Shown here piece by piece: positions 10,876 through 21,482 of a stretch of 64,000 nucleotides of DNA. Within the stretch, counting starts at the first letter, position 1. Each line of letters begins with the position of its first letter. The DNA is from Flavobacteriaceae bacterium (GTDB lineage Bacteria; Bacteroidota; Bacteroidia; Flavobacteriales; Flavobacteriaceae), in the NCBI GenBank assembly GCA_002723295.1, contig PBNP01000024.1, positions 1-64,000 on the forward strand. Direction: 5' to 3'. A program made the translations under genes and the position numbers. The notes beneath the pieces were generated by a model, which ran no database searches, had not been told where the DNA came from, and was given only the letters and a program-made list of their open reading frames with translations.

Positions 10876-11576
10876 TCTTTATAAACACCAATAACGTTTT
10901 CAAATCCAAGATATAGAGATTCTGAAATTAGAGCATGTCCAATTGAAACTTCCTTAAGTTTAGGAATTTTTTTTGCAAAATAATTTAAATTGCTTGAATT
11001 AAGATCATGACCAGCATTAATTTCTAATCCCAATCTTGCAGCATGCTCAGCTGCTTGTATATAAGGCAAAATAGCATTTGATCTATTATTAAGGTATTCT
11101 GAAGCATATTTTTGAGTATATAATTCAATTCTGTCTGTGCCTGTCAGGCTAGCAAAATGAATTATTTCAGGTATTGGTTCTACAAATATCGATGATCGAA
11201 TTCCAGCATGTTTTAATTTAGAAATTATGTTTTTTAAAAAGCTCAAGTTTGTTTTTGTATCCCAACCAGCATTTGATGTGATTACATCATCTCCATCAGG
11301 CACTAAAGTAACTTGGGTTGGTCTAACACCTAAAACTAAATCCATAAACTTTATACTAGGGTTCCCTTCAATATTAAACTCAGTAGTAATTGTTTTTGAA
11401 AGTTCTAAGATATCTGAATAGCGAATGTGTCTTTGATCAGGACGAGGATGAACTGTAATTCCATCAGCACCATACTTTTCGATATCTTTTGCAACTTGAA
11501 CAACATCAGGTAAATTTCCCCCTCTGGCATTTCTCAATGTAGCAATTTTGTTGATATTAATACTTAATCTAATCAT
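10860..11576 (-). CDS. pdxJ: Pyridoxine 5'-phosphate synthase
   Basis: LSININKIATLRNARGG, GITVHPRPDQRHI, VTLVPD, INAGHDLN, SIGHALI. Confidence 0.96.
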   Translation of the reverse strand: MIRLSININKIATLRNARGGNLPDVVQVAKDIEKYGADGITVHPRPDQRHIRYSDILELSKTITTEFNIEGNPSIKFMDLVLGVRPTQVTLVPDGDDVITSNAGWDTKTNLSFLKNIISKLKHAGIRSSIFVEPIPEIIHFASLTGTDRIELYTQKYASEYLNNRSNAILPYIQAAEHAARLGLEINAGHDLNSSNLNYFAKKIPKLKEVSIGHALISESLYLGFENVIGVYKECLNI

Positions 11577-11683
11577 TGTTTGACAAAAATAGTCAACAAG
11601 AAATAAATAATTTATATTTTTTAGTCGATTTGAATCACTTTATTACCTAGTAAAGTTTTGTAATTTTGTGTTTATTTTTTAAA

Positions 11684-12571
11684 ATGAAAATTGGAATTTT
11701 TAGTACTTTATCAAAATCAGAGTCTTTGACTCATTATTTAAATGCAACTATTGAATATTTAAAGAATAATAATTATGAATTTATTATTGATCAAAGAGTA
11801 AAAAAAATTATTCCTGAAAATCAACAAAATCAATTTTTGTTCTTCGATCCATTTTCTGAAATTCATATTGAAATTGATGTCTTATTTACTATAGGAGGGG
11901 ACGGAACATTATTAAGAGCTATTCCATTTATAAAAAAAAGTGAAATTCCAATTTTGGGAATTAATACTGGTAGGTTAGGTTTTTTAACAAGTCTAAATAA
12001 AGAGTCACTAAATAAAGGTTTAGACCTATTCTTCAAGAAAAAATTTACTCTAGTTGACAGAAAACTATTAAAGGTTGAATCTTCTTTAAAACTTTCAGAA
12101 ATAAATAATTTTCCTTTTGCTATAAATGAATTAACTATAAATAGAAAAAATACATCTTCAATGCTTTCAATTAAAACAATAATTGATAATAAACTTCTAG
12201 CAACCTATTGGTCAGATGGATTAATTATATCAACTCCTACAGGATCAACTGGATATTCACTTAGTAGTGGCGGTCCAATTTTAACTCCTTCTACTAGTGC
12301 ATTTGTTCTAAATCCAATTGCTCCTCACAATATTAATATTAGACCTTTGGTTATTCCTGATTCTAGTAAAATTGAAATTCAAGTATTCGGTAGATCTAAA
12401 AAACATCTACTTTCTCTTGATGACAGGAAAACGTCTATAATGGATGGTTGTAAATTGTTAATCTCTAAAGCACCATTTATAATTAAAACTGTTCAGTTAA
12501 AAGGAGATGATTTTTTTAAAACCCTCCAAGACAAGCTTTTTTGGGGATTAGATAAGAGAAATAGGCAATAA
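11684..12571 (+). CDS. nadK: NAD kinase
   Basis: TIGGDGTLLRA, GINTGRLGFL, STPTGSTGYSLSSGGP; ATG at 11684 preferred over the listed start at 11666. Confidence 0.96.
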   Translation: MKIGIFSTLSKSESLTHYLNATIEYLKNNNYEFIIDQRVKKIIPENQQNQFLFFDPFSEIHIEIDVLFTIGGDGTLLRAIPFIKKSEIPILGINTGRLGFLTSLNKESLNKGLDLFFKKKFTLVDRKLLKVESSLKLSEINNFPFAINELTINRKNTSSMLSIKTIIDNKLLATYWSDGLIISTPTGSTGYSLSSGGPILTPSTSAFVLNPIAPHNINIRPLVIPDSSKIEIQVFGRSKKHLLSLDDRKTSIMDGCKLLISKAPFIIKTVQLKGDDFFKTLQDKLFWGLDKRNRQ

Positions 12572-12616
12572 ATCTTTGATTTTTTAGTTAGTGAAAGCAC
12601 ATAGTGCTTTTATAAA

Positions 12617-13330
12617 ATGAGAAAAATTATTTTACTTCTCTTATTTGTTTTTATTTCAGGATTCTCAAAATCACAATATCATGAACTGGGGATGTTTATA
12701 GGGGCAAGTAATTATGTGGGGGATATTGGTTCAGACTATTATATTATGCCTGAAACTGCAGCAATAGGATTAATTTATAAATGGAATGTTACGACTAGGT
12801 ATTCTCTCAGATTTAGCGCCATGACTTCAAAATTGGAAGGAACAGATTATAGGACTGACGATTTAAATAGATTTGGAAGAGCCTATAGTTTTTCTAACAA
12901 TTTAAAAGAAGGGAGCATTGGAATTGAATTTAATTTTTTGGATTTTAATCTACATGATCAAGAAACAATCAACTTTAGTCCATATTTATATTTAGGATTA
13001 AGTATTATTGAATACGACGAATTCTATTTTAATTCCACTCAAATCCCTGTTGCAAAGCAAATTAACTTTAATAAGACTCAAGGTCTCTCAATTCCTATTA
13101 ACTTTGGAGTTAAAATTAATCCTAGCCCATATTGGGTTTTAGGTGCTGAAATAGGTGCGCGATATGCATTAAATGACAATTTAGATGGCAGCTCACCAAA
13201 AGGACAAGGAGATAATCAAGGTGTAGAATATTTTTCCTTTGGCAGTAATAATAATGATTGGTATATTTTTACTGGAATAACAATTTCTTTTACCTTTGGC
13301 GACTTACCATGTTATTGCAAGGAAGAATGA
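12617..13330 (+). CDS. DUF6089-like outer-membrane beta-barrel protein
   Basis: Signal peptide; HELGMFIGASNYVGDIG start and position between nadK and uppS typical of this flavobacterial family. Confidence 0.75.
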   Translation: MRKIILLLLFVFISGFSKSQYHELGMFIGASNYVGDIGSDYYIMPETAAIGLIYKWNVTTRYSLRFSAMTSKLEGTDYRTDDLNRFGRAYSFSNNLKEGSIGIEFNFLDFNLHDQETINFSPYLYLGLSIIEYDEFYFNSTQIPVAKQINFNKTQGLSIPINFGVKINPSPYWVLGAEIGARYALNDNLDGSSPKGQGDNQGVEYFSFGSNNNDWYIFTGITISFTFGDLPCYCKEE

Positions 13331-14064
13331 AAAAAAATATTGATAAATACAAACTCCCTAAGCACTTGGCTATTATAATGGATGGTAATGGTAGGTGGGC
13401 TGAAAAAAAAGGTCTTAAAAGAATTTTGGGTCATACTAATGGGGTAGATTCTGTAAAAGAGATTGTGGAAGAAGTTCTTAATCTAGGAATTCCGTACCTA
13501 ACTCTTTATGCTTTTTCCACAGATAACTGGAATCGTCCTAAAAAAGAGATAGGGACTCTTATGAACTTATTAATCAAATCTCTAAGATCTGAGTTTGAAA
13601 AACTTTTAGAAAACAACATTAGATTAAATGCAATTGGTGATATTTCTGCATTACCAAAATCAGTTCAAAATGAAATTAATCACGTTAGTGAAAAAACAAA
13701 GAATAATACTAAATTGGTCTTAACTATAGCATTAAGTTATGGTGCTAGAGAAGAGCTTGAAAATGCAATAAAAAATATTCTAAGAGAAGTTAAAAATAAT
13801 ACAATTTCAATGGAAAAGGTTGACCAATCCATTATAAATAAGCATCTTTACACACGAAATTTGCCAGATGTTGATTTGCTTATTCGAACCAGTGGTGAAA
13901 AAAGAATTAGTAATTTTTTACTTTGGCAAATTGCTTATGCTGAGCTTTATTTCACTAAAGTTTATTGGCCTGATTTTAGAAAAAAAGAATTGCATAATGC
14001 ATTATTTAATTACCAAAACCGTGAAAGAAGATTTGGAAAAACAAGTAAGCAAATTAATATCTAA
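13327..14064 (+). CDS. uppS: Isoprenyl transferase (undecaprenyl diphosphate synthase)
   Basis: HLAIIMDGNGRWA, TLYAFSTDNWNRP, DLLIRTSGEKRISNFLLWQ; start reassigned to 13327 in an ATGA overlap with the upstream gene. Confidence 0.95.
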   Translation: MKKNIDKYKLPKHLAIIMDGNGRWAEKKGLKRILGHTNGVDSVKEIVEEVLNLGIPYLTLYAFSTDNWNRPKKEIGTLMNLLIKSLRSEFEKLLENNIRLNAIGDISALPKSVQNEINHVSEKTKNNTKLVLTIALSYGAREELENAIKNILREVKNNTISMEKVDQSIINKHLYTRNLPDVDLLIRTSGEKRISNFLLWQIAYAELYFTKVYWPDFRKKELHNALFNYQNRERRFGKTSKQINI

Positions 14065-16603
14065 AATAAATTTTGGTTTTAAAACTTATATAATTTCTCT
14101 TGTAGTTTTATTTTTTTCTGTTAATCTACAAGGTCAAGATCAGAAATTTGATAAAGGAAAAAAATATATCCTTGATTCGATTGTTGTGAAAGGCCTAAAA
14201 ACATTTAATGATAAAACGGTTATTTCATATAGTGGATTAAAAAAAGGACAATTAATTCAAATTCCTGGAGAAGAAATTAGTAGCACAATAAATAAACTAT
14301 GGAAATTAGAATTATTTAGTAATATAAATTTTTATGTTACCAATCTAAGATCTAATAGTGTTACTCTTGAAATTGAAATTGAAGAGCTACCTTCTCTTAC
14401 TGAAGTTAAAATAAATGGGCTAAGAAAGGGACAGGTAGAAACAATTATAACTGAAACTGAACTTACTGAGGGTAAAAAGCTTTCTGAAAGCTTTATCACA
14501 AATACAAAAAACTATATTATAAATAAATATAAAAAAGAAGGCTTTTTAAATACTAAAGTAAATTTAACTACCATTCCTGATTCAATTGGAAAGAATAAAT
14601 TAAAAATGCTTATAAATATTGATAAAGGAGATCGCATAAAAGTAAAATCAATAAACTTTTCAGGAAATGAAGTTATTAAAGGTTTTTGGTTAAGAAAAAA
14701 AATGAAAAATACTAAAACAAAGCTCCCAGGCAGGTTTTGGAAAAAATCAAAATACATTATTGCTAATTTTATTGAAGACAAACAAACTGTTATAGATTAC
14801 TATAAAGAAAAAGGCTATAGAGATGCCAGAATCCTATCTGACACAATTATTGTTAATTCTAATAACACTTTATCAATAAATATAGATGTTGAAGAGGGTA
14901 ATAGATACTTTTTTGGTGATATATCTTTTTTAGGAAATAGCGCGTATAATAATCTTCAACTTCAACAAGTTTTAGGAATAAAAAAAGGGGATCCTTATAA
15001 TGGAGTTTTATTAAAAAATCAAATAGCAAATGATGAAAAACCCGATGCTAATGATTTAACAAATCTTTATCAAAATAACGGATATTTGTTTTCTTCGATT
15101 AATGCAGTTGAGGTAAGTGCAATAAGCGATACCATTGATTATGAGATAAGAATCACTGAAGGAAAGTTAGCTCAATTTAACAAAATTTCTGTGATAGGTA
15201 ATACAAAAACTAATGATCGAGTAATATATAGGGAGTTAAGAACAAAGCCTGGCGAACTATATAGCAAAGATAAGGTTGTAAGAACGGTGAGAGAACTCGG
15301 TCAACTTGGTTTTTTTGATGCAGAACAAATTAGTCCAAATTTTAAAAATGTTGATCCTAATGCAGGTACAGTTGATATTGAATATGGTCTGGTAGAATCT
15401 GGAGCAAGTCAAATTGAGCTTCAAGGCGGTTATGGTGGAGGTGGTTTTATTGGAACTCTTGGTTTTTCATTAAACAACTTTTCATCCCGAAATATAAAAA
15501 ATAAATCGGCTTGGCAGCCCCTTCCAATGGGTGATGGTCAAACTTTAAGTATACGACTTCAAGCAAGTCAATTCTATAGTACTTATAGTTTTAATTTTGT
15601 TGAGCCTTGGCTTGGTGGTCGTCAACCATTTCAATTTTCAAGTTCTTTGTCTCATACTGTTCAATATAGGTTTGATTGGTTTACAGGAAGAGCAGATAAA
15701 TCACAATCCTTTCAAATAAGTGGTCTGAGTTTGGGGATTGCGAAACGTTTAAGAGTTCCTGATGATTATTTTACCCTTTCTCAAGCTTTGTCTTTTCAAT
15801 ATTTTGATCTGAACAACTATTATACAGGATTGTTCACTTTTGGAAATGGAAGGTCTAATAACTTAAGTTATACTATGGCTTTGTCTAGAAATAATACATA
15901 TACCAATCCTATCTTTCCAGTAGGTGGATCTACTTTTACTCTAAGTGCAAAATTTACCCCTCCATATTCTTTATTAACTGGTCAAAACTTTTCTAATATG
16001 GAAAATGATCCCCAATATCAACTTATTGATGGATCTCCTGATAGAGAAAAAATTGACCAAGAAAAATATCTTTGGTTGGAATATTATAAAATAAAATTTA
16101 ATGGAACATGGTATACAAGAATTGTAGACAAGCTTGTATTAAAAACTCAAACAGATTTTGGTTTTATTGGTGCTTATAATATTGATAGGGGAAATATTCC
16201 TTTCGAACGTTTTTATCTTGGTGGAGATGGCATGGCTAATACATGGGCAATGGATGGAAGAGAAATAATGGCTCTTCGTGGTTATCCTAATCAATCTTTA
16301 TCTTCAAGAGATGGGTCATTGCTTTATAATAAGTTTGCTCTTGAGTTGCGTTATCCAATAACTCTTAAACCATCTGCTTCTATTTATGCTCTAACTTTTC
16401 TAGAATCTGGAAATGGTTATAATAGTTTTAGACAATTTAATCCATTTGAATCAAAACGTTCAGGTGGTGCAGGTATAAGAATTTTCATGCCAGCATTTGG
16501 TCTATTAGGTATTGATTTTGGATATGGGTTTGATAATGTGAATCCTGGAAATACTGAACCAAATGGATGGGAAACCCACTTTATTATTGGACAACAGTTT
16601 TAA
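13997..16603 (+). CDS. bamA: Outer membrane protein assembly factor BamA
   Basis: POTRA repeats plus C-terminal Omp85 barrel; start uncertain (listed ORF begins at 13868 inside uppS; ATG at 13997 is in frame). Confidence 0.9.
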   Translation: MHYLITKTVKEDLEKQVSKLISKINFGFKTYIISLVVLFFSVNLQGQDQKFDKGKKYILDSIVVKGLKTFNDKTVISYSGLKKGQLIQIPGEEISSTINKLWKLELFSNINFYVTNLRSNSVTLEIEIEELPSLTEVKINGLRKGQVETIITETELTEGKKLSESFITNTKNYIINKYKKEGFLNTKVNLTTIPDSIGKNKLKMLINIDKGDRIKVKSINFSGNEVIKGFWLRKKMKNTKTKLPGRFWKKSKYIIANFIEDKQTVIDYYKEKGYRDARILSDTIIVNSNNTLSINIDVEEGNRYFFGDISFLGNSAYNNLQLQQVLGIKKGDPYNGVLLKNQIANDEKPDANDLTNLYQNNGYLFSSINAVEVSAISDTIDYEIRITEGKLAQFNKISVIGNTKTNDRVIYRELRTKPGELYSKDKVVRTVRELGQLGFFDAEQISPNFKNVDPNAGTVDIEYGLVESGASQIELQGGYGGGGFIGTLGFSLNNFSSRNIKNKSAWQPLPMGDGQTLSIRLQASQFYSTYSFNFVEPWLGGRQPFQFSSSLSHTVQYRFDWFTGRADKSQSFQISGLSLGIAKRLRVPDDYFTLSQALSFQYFDLNNYYTGLFTFGNGRSNNLSYTMALSRNNTYTNPIFPVGGSTFTLSAKFTPPYSLLTGQNFSNMENDPQYQLIDGSPDREKIDQEKYLWLEYYKIKFNGTWYTRIVDKLVLKTQTDFGFIGAYNIDRGNIPFERFYLGGDGMANTWAMDGREIMALRGYPNQSLSSRDGSLLYNKFALELRYPITLKPSASIYALTFLESGNGYNSFRQFNPFESKRSGGAGIRIFMPAFGLLGIDFGYGFDNVNPGNTEPNGWETHFIIGQQF

Positions 16604-16655
16604 ATTTTGATATCCTAATAAAGAATAAATTATAATTTTTAACGTTATTTAATAA

Positions 16656-17261
16656 ATGCTGATAATTATGAATTCAAAGAGTTTTTATTACTATAATATT
16701 GCTTTTGTTTTTTTATTTCTTTTTGCAACATTAAATTTATTAAATGCGCAAAAAGGTGTTAGAATTGGTTATATAGATATGAATGTTATTCTTGAAAATG
16801 TTTCAGAATATAAAAATGCAACGATTATTTTAGATAAGAGAATTCTTGAATGGAAAAAGGAAATTGAATTAAAAAAAATGCAGTTAAAAAAATTTCAAGA
16901 CCAACTGAATGCAGAAAGGGTTCTTATGACTCCTGAATTAATTGAAGATAGAGAAATTGAAATAAAAGATTATTCTAATGAGATTTTAGCACTTCAAGAA
17001 AAAAGGTTTGGACCTGGCGGAGATAGATTTAAACAACGGCAAAAACTAATAACCCCTATTCAAGATCAAGTACTGGCAATTGTCCAGCAAATTGCGGAAG
17101 AAAGGAAATATGATTTTATTTTTGACAGATCTTCTGATGTTGTTATGCTCTATTCAGCAAAAAATTACGATATTAGCGACCTAGTTCTCAAGAGAATAAA
17201 AGTTAAAGAAAAAATAAAAGCTAGAAACGAAAAGTTAAATGCTTTAAAAACAAAAAATTAA
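16656..17261 (+). CDS. OmpH/Skp family periplasmic chaperone
   Basis: Signal peptide, RIGYIDMNVIL, coiled coil, YDFIFDRSS; adjacent to bamA. Confidence 0.88.
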   Translation: MLIIMNSKSFYYYNIAFVFLFLFATLNLLNAQKGVRIGYIDMNVILENVSEYKNATIILDKRILEWKKEIELKKMQLKKFQDQLNAERVLMTPELIEDREIEIKDYSNEILALQEKRFGPGGDRFKQRQKLITPIQDQVLAIVQQIAEERKYDFIFDRSSDVVMLYSAKNYDISDLVLKRIKVKEKIKARNEKLNALKTKN

Positions 17262-17284
17262 TAACAAAGAAATTATTATAGAAA

Positions 17285-17794
17285 ATGAAACAATTAACTA
17301 GACTTTTTATCATTACATCTTTTGTAATAGCATCAATGAATTATACTAATGCTCAATCAAAAGTAGCTCATATAGATGTTCAAAAACTTATTAGTGAAAT
17401 GCCTGAAGTAATAGCTGCTCAAAAAGAATTAGAAAAATTAGAGAAAACTTATACTTCAGATATTGAAAACACTTACAAAGAATTTCAAACAAAAGCTCAA
17501 ACCTATGCAGCTGATGCTGCTAACCAAACTGAGATTACTAACCAAGCTCGTTCTAAAGAGTTAGAAGCAATGCAGCAAAATATTCAGCAGTTCCGTGAAA
17601 CAGCTGCACAAGATTTACAGAAAAAACAAGTAGATATGATGCGTCCTTTGTATGAAAAGGCTAGAACTGCTATAGAAAAGGTGGCTGAAGCTCAAGGATT
17701 TGATTATGTTTTAGATGCTACTCCTGGTGGAAGTGTCATTATGGCAAAAGGAAAAGATTTATTAGCTGATGTTAAAAAGGATTTAGGTTTTTAA
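17285..17794 (+). CDS. OmpH/Skp family periplasmic chaperone (second copy)
   Basis: Signal peptide, KVAHIDVQKLISEMPE, coiled coil, FDYVLDATPGGSVI. Confidence 0.9.
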   Translation: MKQLTRLFIITSFVIASMNYTNAQSKVAHIDVQKLISEMPEVIAAQKELEKLEKTYTSDIENTYKEFQTKAQTYAADAANQTEITNQARSKELEAMQQNIQQFRETAAQDLQKKQVDMMRPLYEKARTAIEKVAEAQGFDYVLDATPGGSVIMAKGKDLLADVKKDLGF

Positions 17795-17820
17795 TTTTTT
17801 ATTATTTGCATAACTATATA

Positions 17821-17847
17821 AACCCGTTATGATTTTAGCGGGTTTTT
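17821..17847 (+). terminator. Intrinsic terminator after the OmpH gene
   Basis: aacccg...cgggtttttt hairpin followed by T-run between convergent genes. Confidence 0.7.
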
Positions 17848-18357
17848 TCATTTAAACCAAGAAGAATAAGTAATATAGTTTCTTGCTATTCTTTCAATTT
17901 CCTGTTTTTGGAGTCTAGAATCTATTGATTTAATTTTTTTTCCAGGAACCCCAGCATAGACAGTTCCAGATTGAACTTTTGTTCCTTTTGGCAAAACACA
18001 TCCTGATGCAATTATACTATTACTTCCAATAATACAGTCATCCATTATAATACTTCCCATACCTATAAGGACATTATCCTCAAGAGTACATCCATGAACT
18101 ATTGCATTATGTCCTATTGAAACATCATTACCAATTTTAGTGCATGCTCGCTTATAAGTGCAATGTATAATTGCACCATCTTGAATATTGACTCTATCTC
18201 CAATTCTTATAGAGTTTACATCTCCACGAATAACTGTTTGAAACCAAACCGAACAATTATTGCCAAGAATTACATCTCCAATTATTGTAGAATTTTCAGC
18301 AAAAAAACAGTTTTTCCCATATTTAGGCACAAAACCATTTATTTTTTTTAATAACAT
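17848..18357 (-). CDS. Gamma carbonic anhydrase family protein (left-handed beta-helix)
   Basis: Hexapeptide repeats; VIRGDVNSIRIGDRVNIQDGAIIH, SIGHNAIVHGCTL, GMGSIIMD, YAGVPGK. Confidence 0.9.
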   Translation of the reverse strand: MLLKKINGFVPKYGKNCFFAENSTIIGDVILGNNCSVWFQTVIRGDVNSIRIGDRVNIQDGAIIHCTYKRACTKIGNDVSIGHNAIVHGCTLEDNVLIGMGSIIMDDCIIGSNSIIASGCVLPKGTKVQSGTVYAGVPGKKIKSIDSRLQKQEIERIARNYITYSSWFK

Positions 18358-18425
18358 ACTCTTTTTTAAACCTTACTAATGTATAAAATATCAAACTGAT
18401 GTGGTATTTTTGAGTAAAAAAATAG

Positions 18426-19316
18426 ATGGAACCATTCAGAATTAAAACAAAATATGAAACTGGAAATCCTATTGCTTATTTTTTATTAAATAAATCATTA
18501 AATATTGATAAATCAAAAGTATATAATAATATTGATGAGGCTCAAGAGATTCCAATTGTAAAAAAACTATTTTACCTGCCCTTTGTAAAATCAGTAAGAA
18601 TTACTCCTCAATCTATTGAAATAGAAAAATTTAACATTTTAGAATGGAACGAAGTCGTTGAAGAAGTTGAAAATCAATTAATAAATGATTTAAATGATGA
18701 AGAAATGACTTTAGAAACTCAAAGTTTTAAAAATAATAAAACTCCTCTAACTATTTATGCTGAAAGTACACCAAACCCGTCTGTAATGAAATTTGTGTGT
18801 AACCAAAAATTAGTAGAGGAAACTATTGAATACAAAAATATTAAAGAGGCAAATGGAGCTAGTTTAGCTCAGGATTTATTTAATTTTCCATTTATTAAAG
18901 AGATTTTTATTTCTGAAAATTATATTTCCTTAACAAAAATTGATTCTACTAAATGGGACGCTATTGTTTTAGAGCTTAGAGAATTTATTCTAGATGGTCT
19001 TAATAAAGATAAAGGATTAGTTAATAGTTTTTCTAAAAAAAGTTTACAGACTAAAGGCAAAATTTCAAAAAATACTAATATTGAAAAAAAGATTATTTCT
19101 ATTCTTGATGAATACATTAAACCTGCCGTTGCTTCTGATGGGGGAAATATTGTTTTTGAATCATATTTAGAAGAAAAGAAAATTGTAAATGTTGTTCTTC
19201 AAGGTGCTTGTAGTGGTTGTCCTTCATCAACACTTACTTTAAAAAATGGTATTGAAACTATGTTAAAACAAATGATTCCAGGAAAAATTAATGTTGTAAA
19301 TGCAATAAATGGATAA
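18426..19316 (+). CDS. NifU family protein with two N-terminal Nfu_N-like domains and a C-terminal Fe-S scaffold domain
   Basis: Internal repeat (residues about 1-95 vs 105-200); C-terminal LQGACSGCPSSTLTLKNGIE CxxC. Confidence 0.92.
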   Translation: MEPFRIKTKYETGNPIAYFLLNKSLNIDKSKVYNNIDEAQEIPIVKKLFYLPFVKSVRITPQSIEIEKFNILEWNEVVEEVENQLINDLNDEEMTLETQSFKNNKTPLTIYAESTPNPSVMKFVCNQKLVEETIEYKNIKEANGASLAQDLFNFPFIKEIFISENYISLTKIDSTKWDAIVLELREFILDGLNKDKGLVNSFSKKSLQTKGKISKNTNIEKKIISILDEYIKPAVASDGGNIVFESYLEEKKIVNVVLQGACSGCPSSTLTLKNGIETMLKQMIPGKINVVNAING

Positions 19317-19318
19317 AA

Positions 19319-19993
19319 TCAATTTTTAGTATTAAAAAACTCTTTCAAATAAAAAGGTTCAAAGTATGCAAGATCTTCAAGAATTTTATCCTCCCATTTT
19401 TTATGTGATAATAAAATCATATCCCTTGCAGATGGTTCAACCAATTTATTAATTAATTCAAAATTTGGATGATTTATCATCCCTTTAGTTTTTTTTGAGC
19501 CTACTCCAAAAGCAACAATTTTTGATTTAGAAAGATGCTCATTAAAGCTTTCTGGGGTTAATACTTCTGACCAAGTGGGTTTAACTACTTGGTGTTTATA
19601 ATCTAAAATTTGAGTATAAACTTCCATTCTTCTAGCATCAAACATAGGTGCCAAGAAAGTGTCTTTGTCAACAGACATCTGTTGAGCCAAAACAGAAAGA
19701 CTGTTTACTGATAGTAATGGAATGTTTAATGCATAACATAATCCTTTTGCTGCTGCAACTCCTATTCTAAGACCAGTATAAGAGCCTGGGCCTTTACTTA
19801 CAGATATACCTGATAGATCAGAAAAAGCAATATTTGAGTCGACAATTGTTTTATTTATAAAAACATGGAGTTTTTCACCATGACTATAATCTTTGCCACT
19901 AAACTCATTACAATTTATTAATTTTCCATTCAAACTAAGTGCTACAGAACAATTTTTAGTAGATGTTTCAATATGTAATAAATAACTGTTCAC
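19319..19993 (-). CDS. tsaB: tRNA threonylcarbamoyladenosine biosynthesis protein TsaB
   Basis: LHIETSTKNCSVAL, GPGSYTGLRIGVAAAKGLCYAL. Confidence 0.94.
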   Translation of the reverse strand: MNSYLLHIETSTKNCSVALSLNGKLINCNEFSGKDYSHGEKLHVFINKTIVDSNIAFSDLSGISVSKGPGSYTGLRIGVAAAKGLCYALNIPLLSVNSLSVLAQQMSVDKDTFLAPMFDARRMEVYTQILDYKHQVVKPTWSEVLTPESFNEHLSKSKIVAFGVGSKKTKGMINHPNFELINKLVEPSARDMILLSHKKWEDKILEDLAYFEPFYLKEFFNTKN

Positions 19994-20038
19994 GGATTAA
20001 AATAAATATATAGTAACTCTTTATATAATTTGGGTTGA

Positions 20039-21454
20039 TTATTCTGTTATTGGAATTCCAAAATAGAATTCTAGTACTTTCAGTTTAAAAATATAATCAA
20101 ATTTAGCTCTAACTCGATCTGAAATTGATTGCTCATATCTTTGCTGAGCCTGAACATAATCAAAGGCATTCATAGCTCCAGCTTCATATCTATTTTGAGC
20201 AACATTGAAGGCATCTTTTCTTGAAAATAGAGTTTTTTGAACTGCCTCATAAAATTTATAGGCTCCACGAGTATCATTAAACGCCTGATTAATAGTACTT
20301 TCTAAATTAAGTTTTTGTTCTTCAAATGCATTTTTATTTCTTTCAAGATTAATCTTAGCTTTCTTTACAGAGTTTCTAGCAGAAAAACCATTAAAAATTG
20401 GAATATTTAGACTTAATCCATAATTGTGTCCTTCATTATTTCTTAGTTGCTCTGCAAAAGACAAATGGGGAGCAATTGTAGTTTCTTCTATAGACCTAAC
20501 TACAGATTCTCCACTAGAAAGCACATACCCTATAGGTATTTCAGTAAAATCTCCAGAGCCAATTAATCTGTTAGAATATCCTAAGCGATTTGAATAACTA
20601 TAGAAAGCTCTTAAGGTTGGTTTTAGCGTACCCTTAGCTAGCTCAACATCCTTCTCTGCAATATTGATATTAATAATTCCTAGCTTTATATCACTACGGA
20701 AAGTAAGTGCTTTTTCAAAGATTGCTTTAGGATTTTTCTCTAATATTTGAGAAAATGGAATATCAAAATTTTGTTCTACTATATCAAAGTTTTGAAAATC
20801 TGTAATTTGTAATAATTGAGCTAAACTTATTTGTGAAAGAGCAAGATTGTTTTCAGCCTGTATTATAGATTGCTCTTGAGCTGCTTTATTTGCCTCTAAC
20901 TCAAAAATATCGCTATTTGTTAATACACCAGCTTGTATTAATGAAGTAGTTCTGTTTAATTGCTCTATTGTTATAATTAGTTGACTCTTTTGTGCCTTAA
21001 GAAGTTCTTTATTAAACAAAATTTGTAAATACCCATTAGCTACTAAAAGAAGAATATCATCAGTCATATCCTGTAATTGATATTGTCTAGCAAGGATACT
21101 AAGGTTAGCCCTATGTAGTTGATTTATATTTTGTAGCCCATTGTAAATATTCAAAGAAATATTTCCGCCCATGGATGAGAATTGTGTAGTCATATTTTCA
21201 ATTAGCCCTGTTGTTATATTCTGGTTAAGTCCAACATTCCAAGAGTGGGAAGATTGGGCATTAATATTAGGTAAAAAATTTCCTATAGCACTTGATTTAT
21301 CAATTGCAGCATTTTCTAATTCAAGTGTAGTTTGTTTAATTGATATGTTTTTATCTAAAGCCATTTTAACACATTCCTCCAAAGTCAATTTTTGTGACAA
21401 AACATAATTGCTAAGACATATAACCAATAAACCAAAAGTTAATTTTTTCCTCAT
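20039..21454 (-). CDS. TolC family outer membrane efflux protein
   Basis: LTLEECVKMALDKNISIKQ, long helices, RYEAGAMNAFDYVQAQQ. Confidence 0.93.
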   Translation of the reverse strand: MRKKLTFGLLVICLSNYVLSQKLTLEECVKMALDKNISIKQTTLELENAAIDKSSAIGNFLPNINAQSSHSWNVGLNQNITTGLIENMTTQFSSMGGNISLNIYNGLQNINQLHRANLSILARQYQLQDMTDDILLLVANGYLQILFNKELLKAQKSQLIITIEQLNRTTSLIQAGVLTNSDIFELEANKAAQEQSIIQAENNLALSQISLAQLLQITDFQNFDIVEQNFDIPFSQILEKNPKAIFEKALTFRSDIKLGIININIAEKDVELAKGTLKPTLRAFYSYSNRLGYSNRLIGSGDFTEIPIGYVLSSGESVVRSIEETTIAPHLSFAEQLRNNEGHNYGLSLNIPIFNGFSARNSVKKAKINLERNKNAFEEQKLNLESTINQAFNDTRGAYKFYEAVQKTLFSRKDAFNVAQNRYEAGAMNAFDYVQAQQRYEQSISDRVRAKFDYIFKLKVLEFYFGIPITE

Positions 21455-21482
21455 TTTATATTATTAAAAATTTTTATAAAGC

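Noticed and set aside
13258-13326. Extended N-terminus of the uppS ORF
   Set aside because: Overlaps the DUF6089 coding region; the conserved protein begins at the 13327 ATG.
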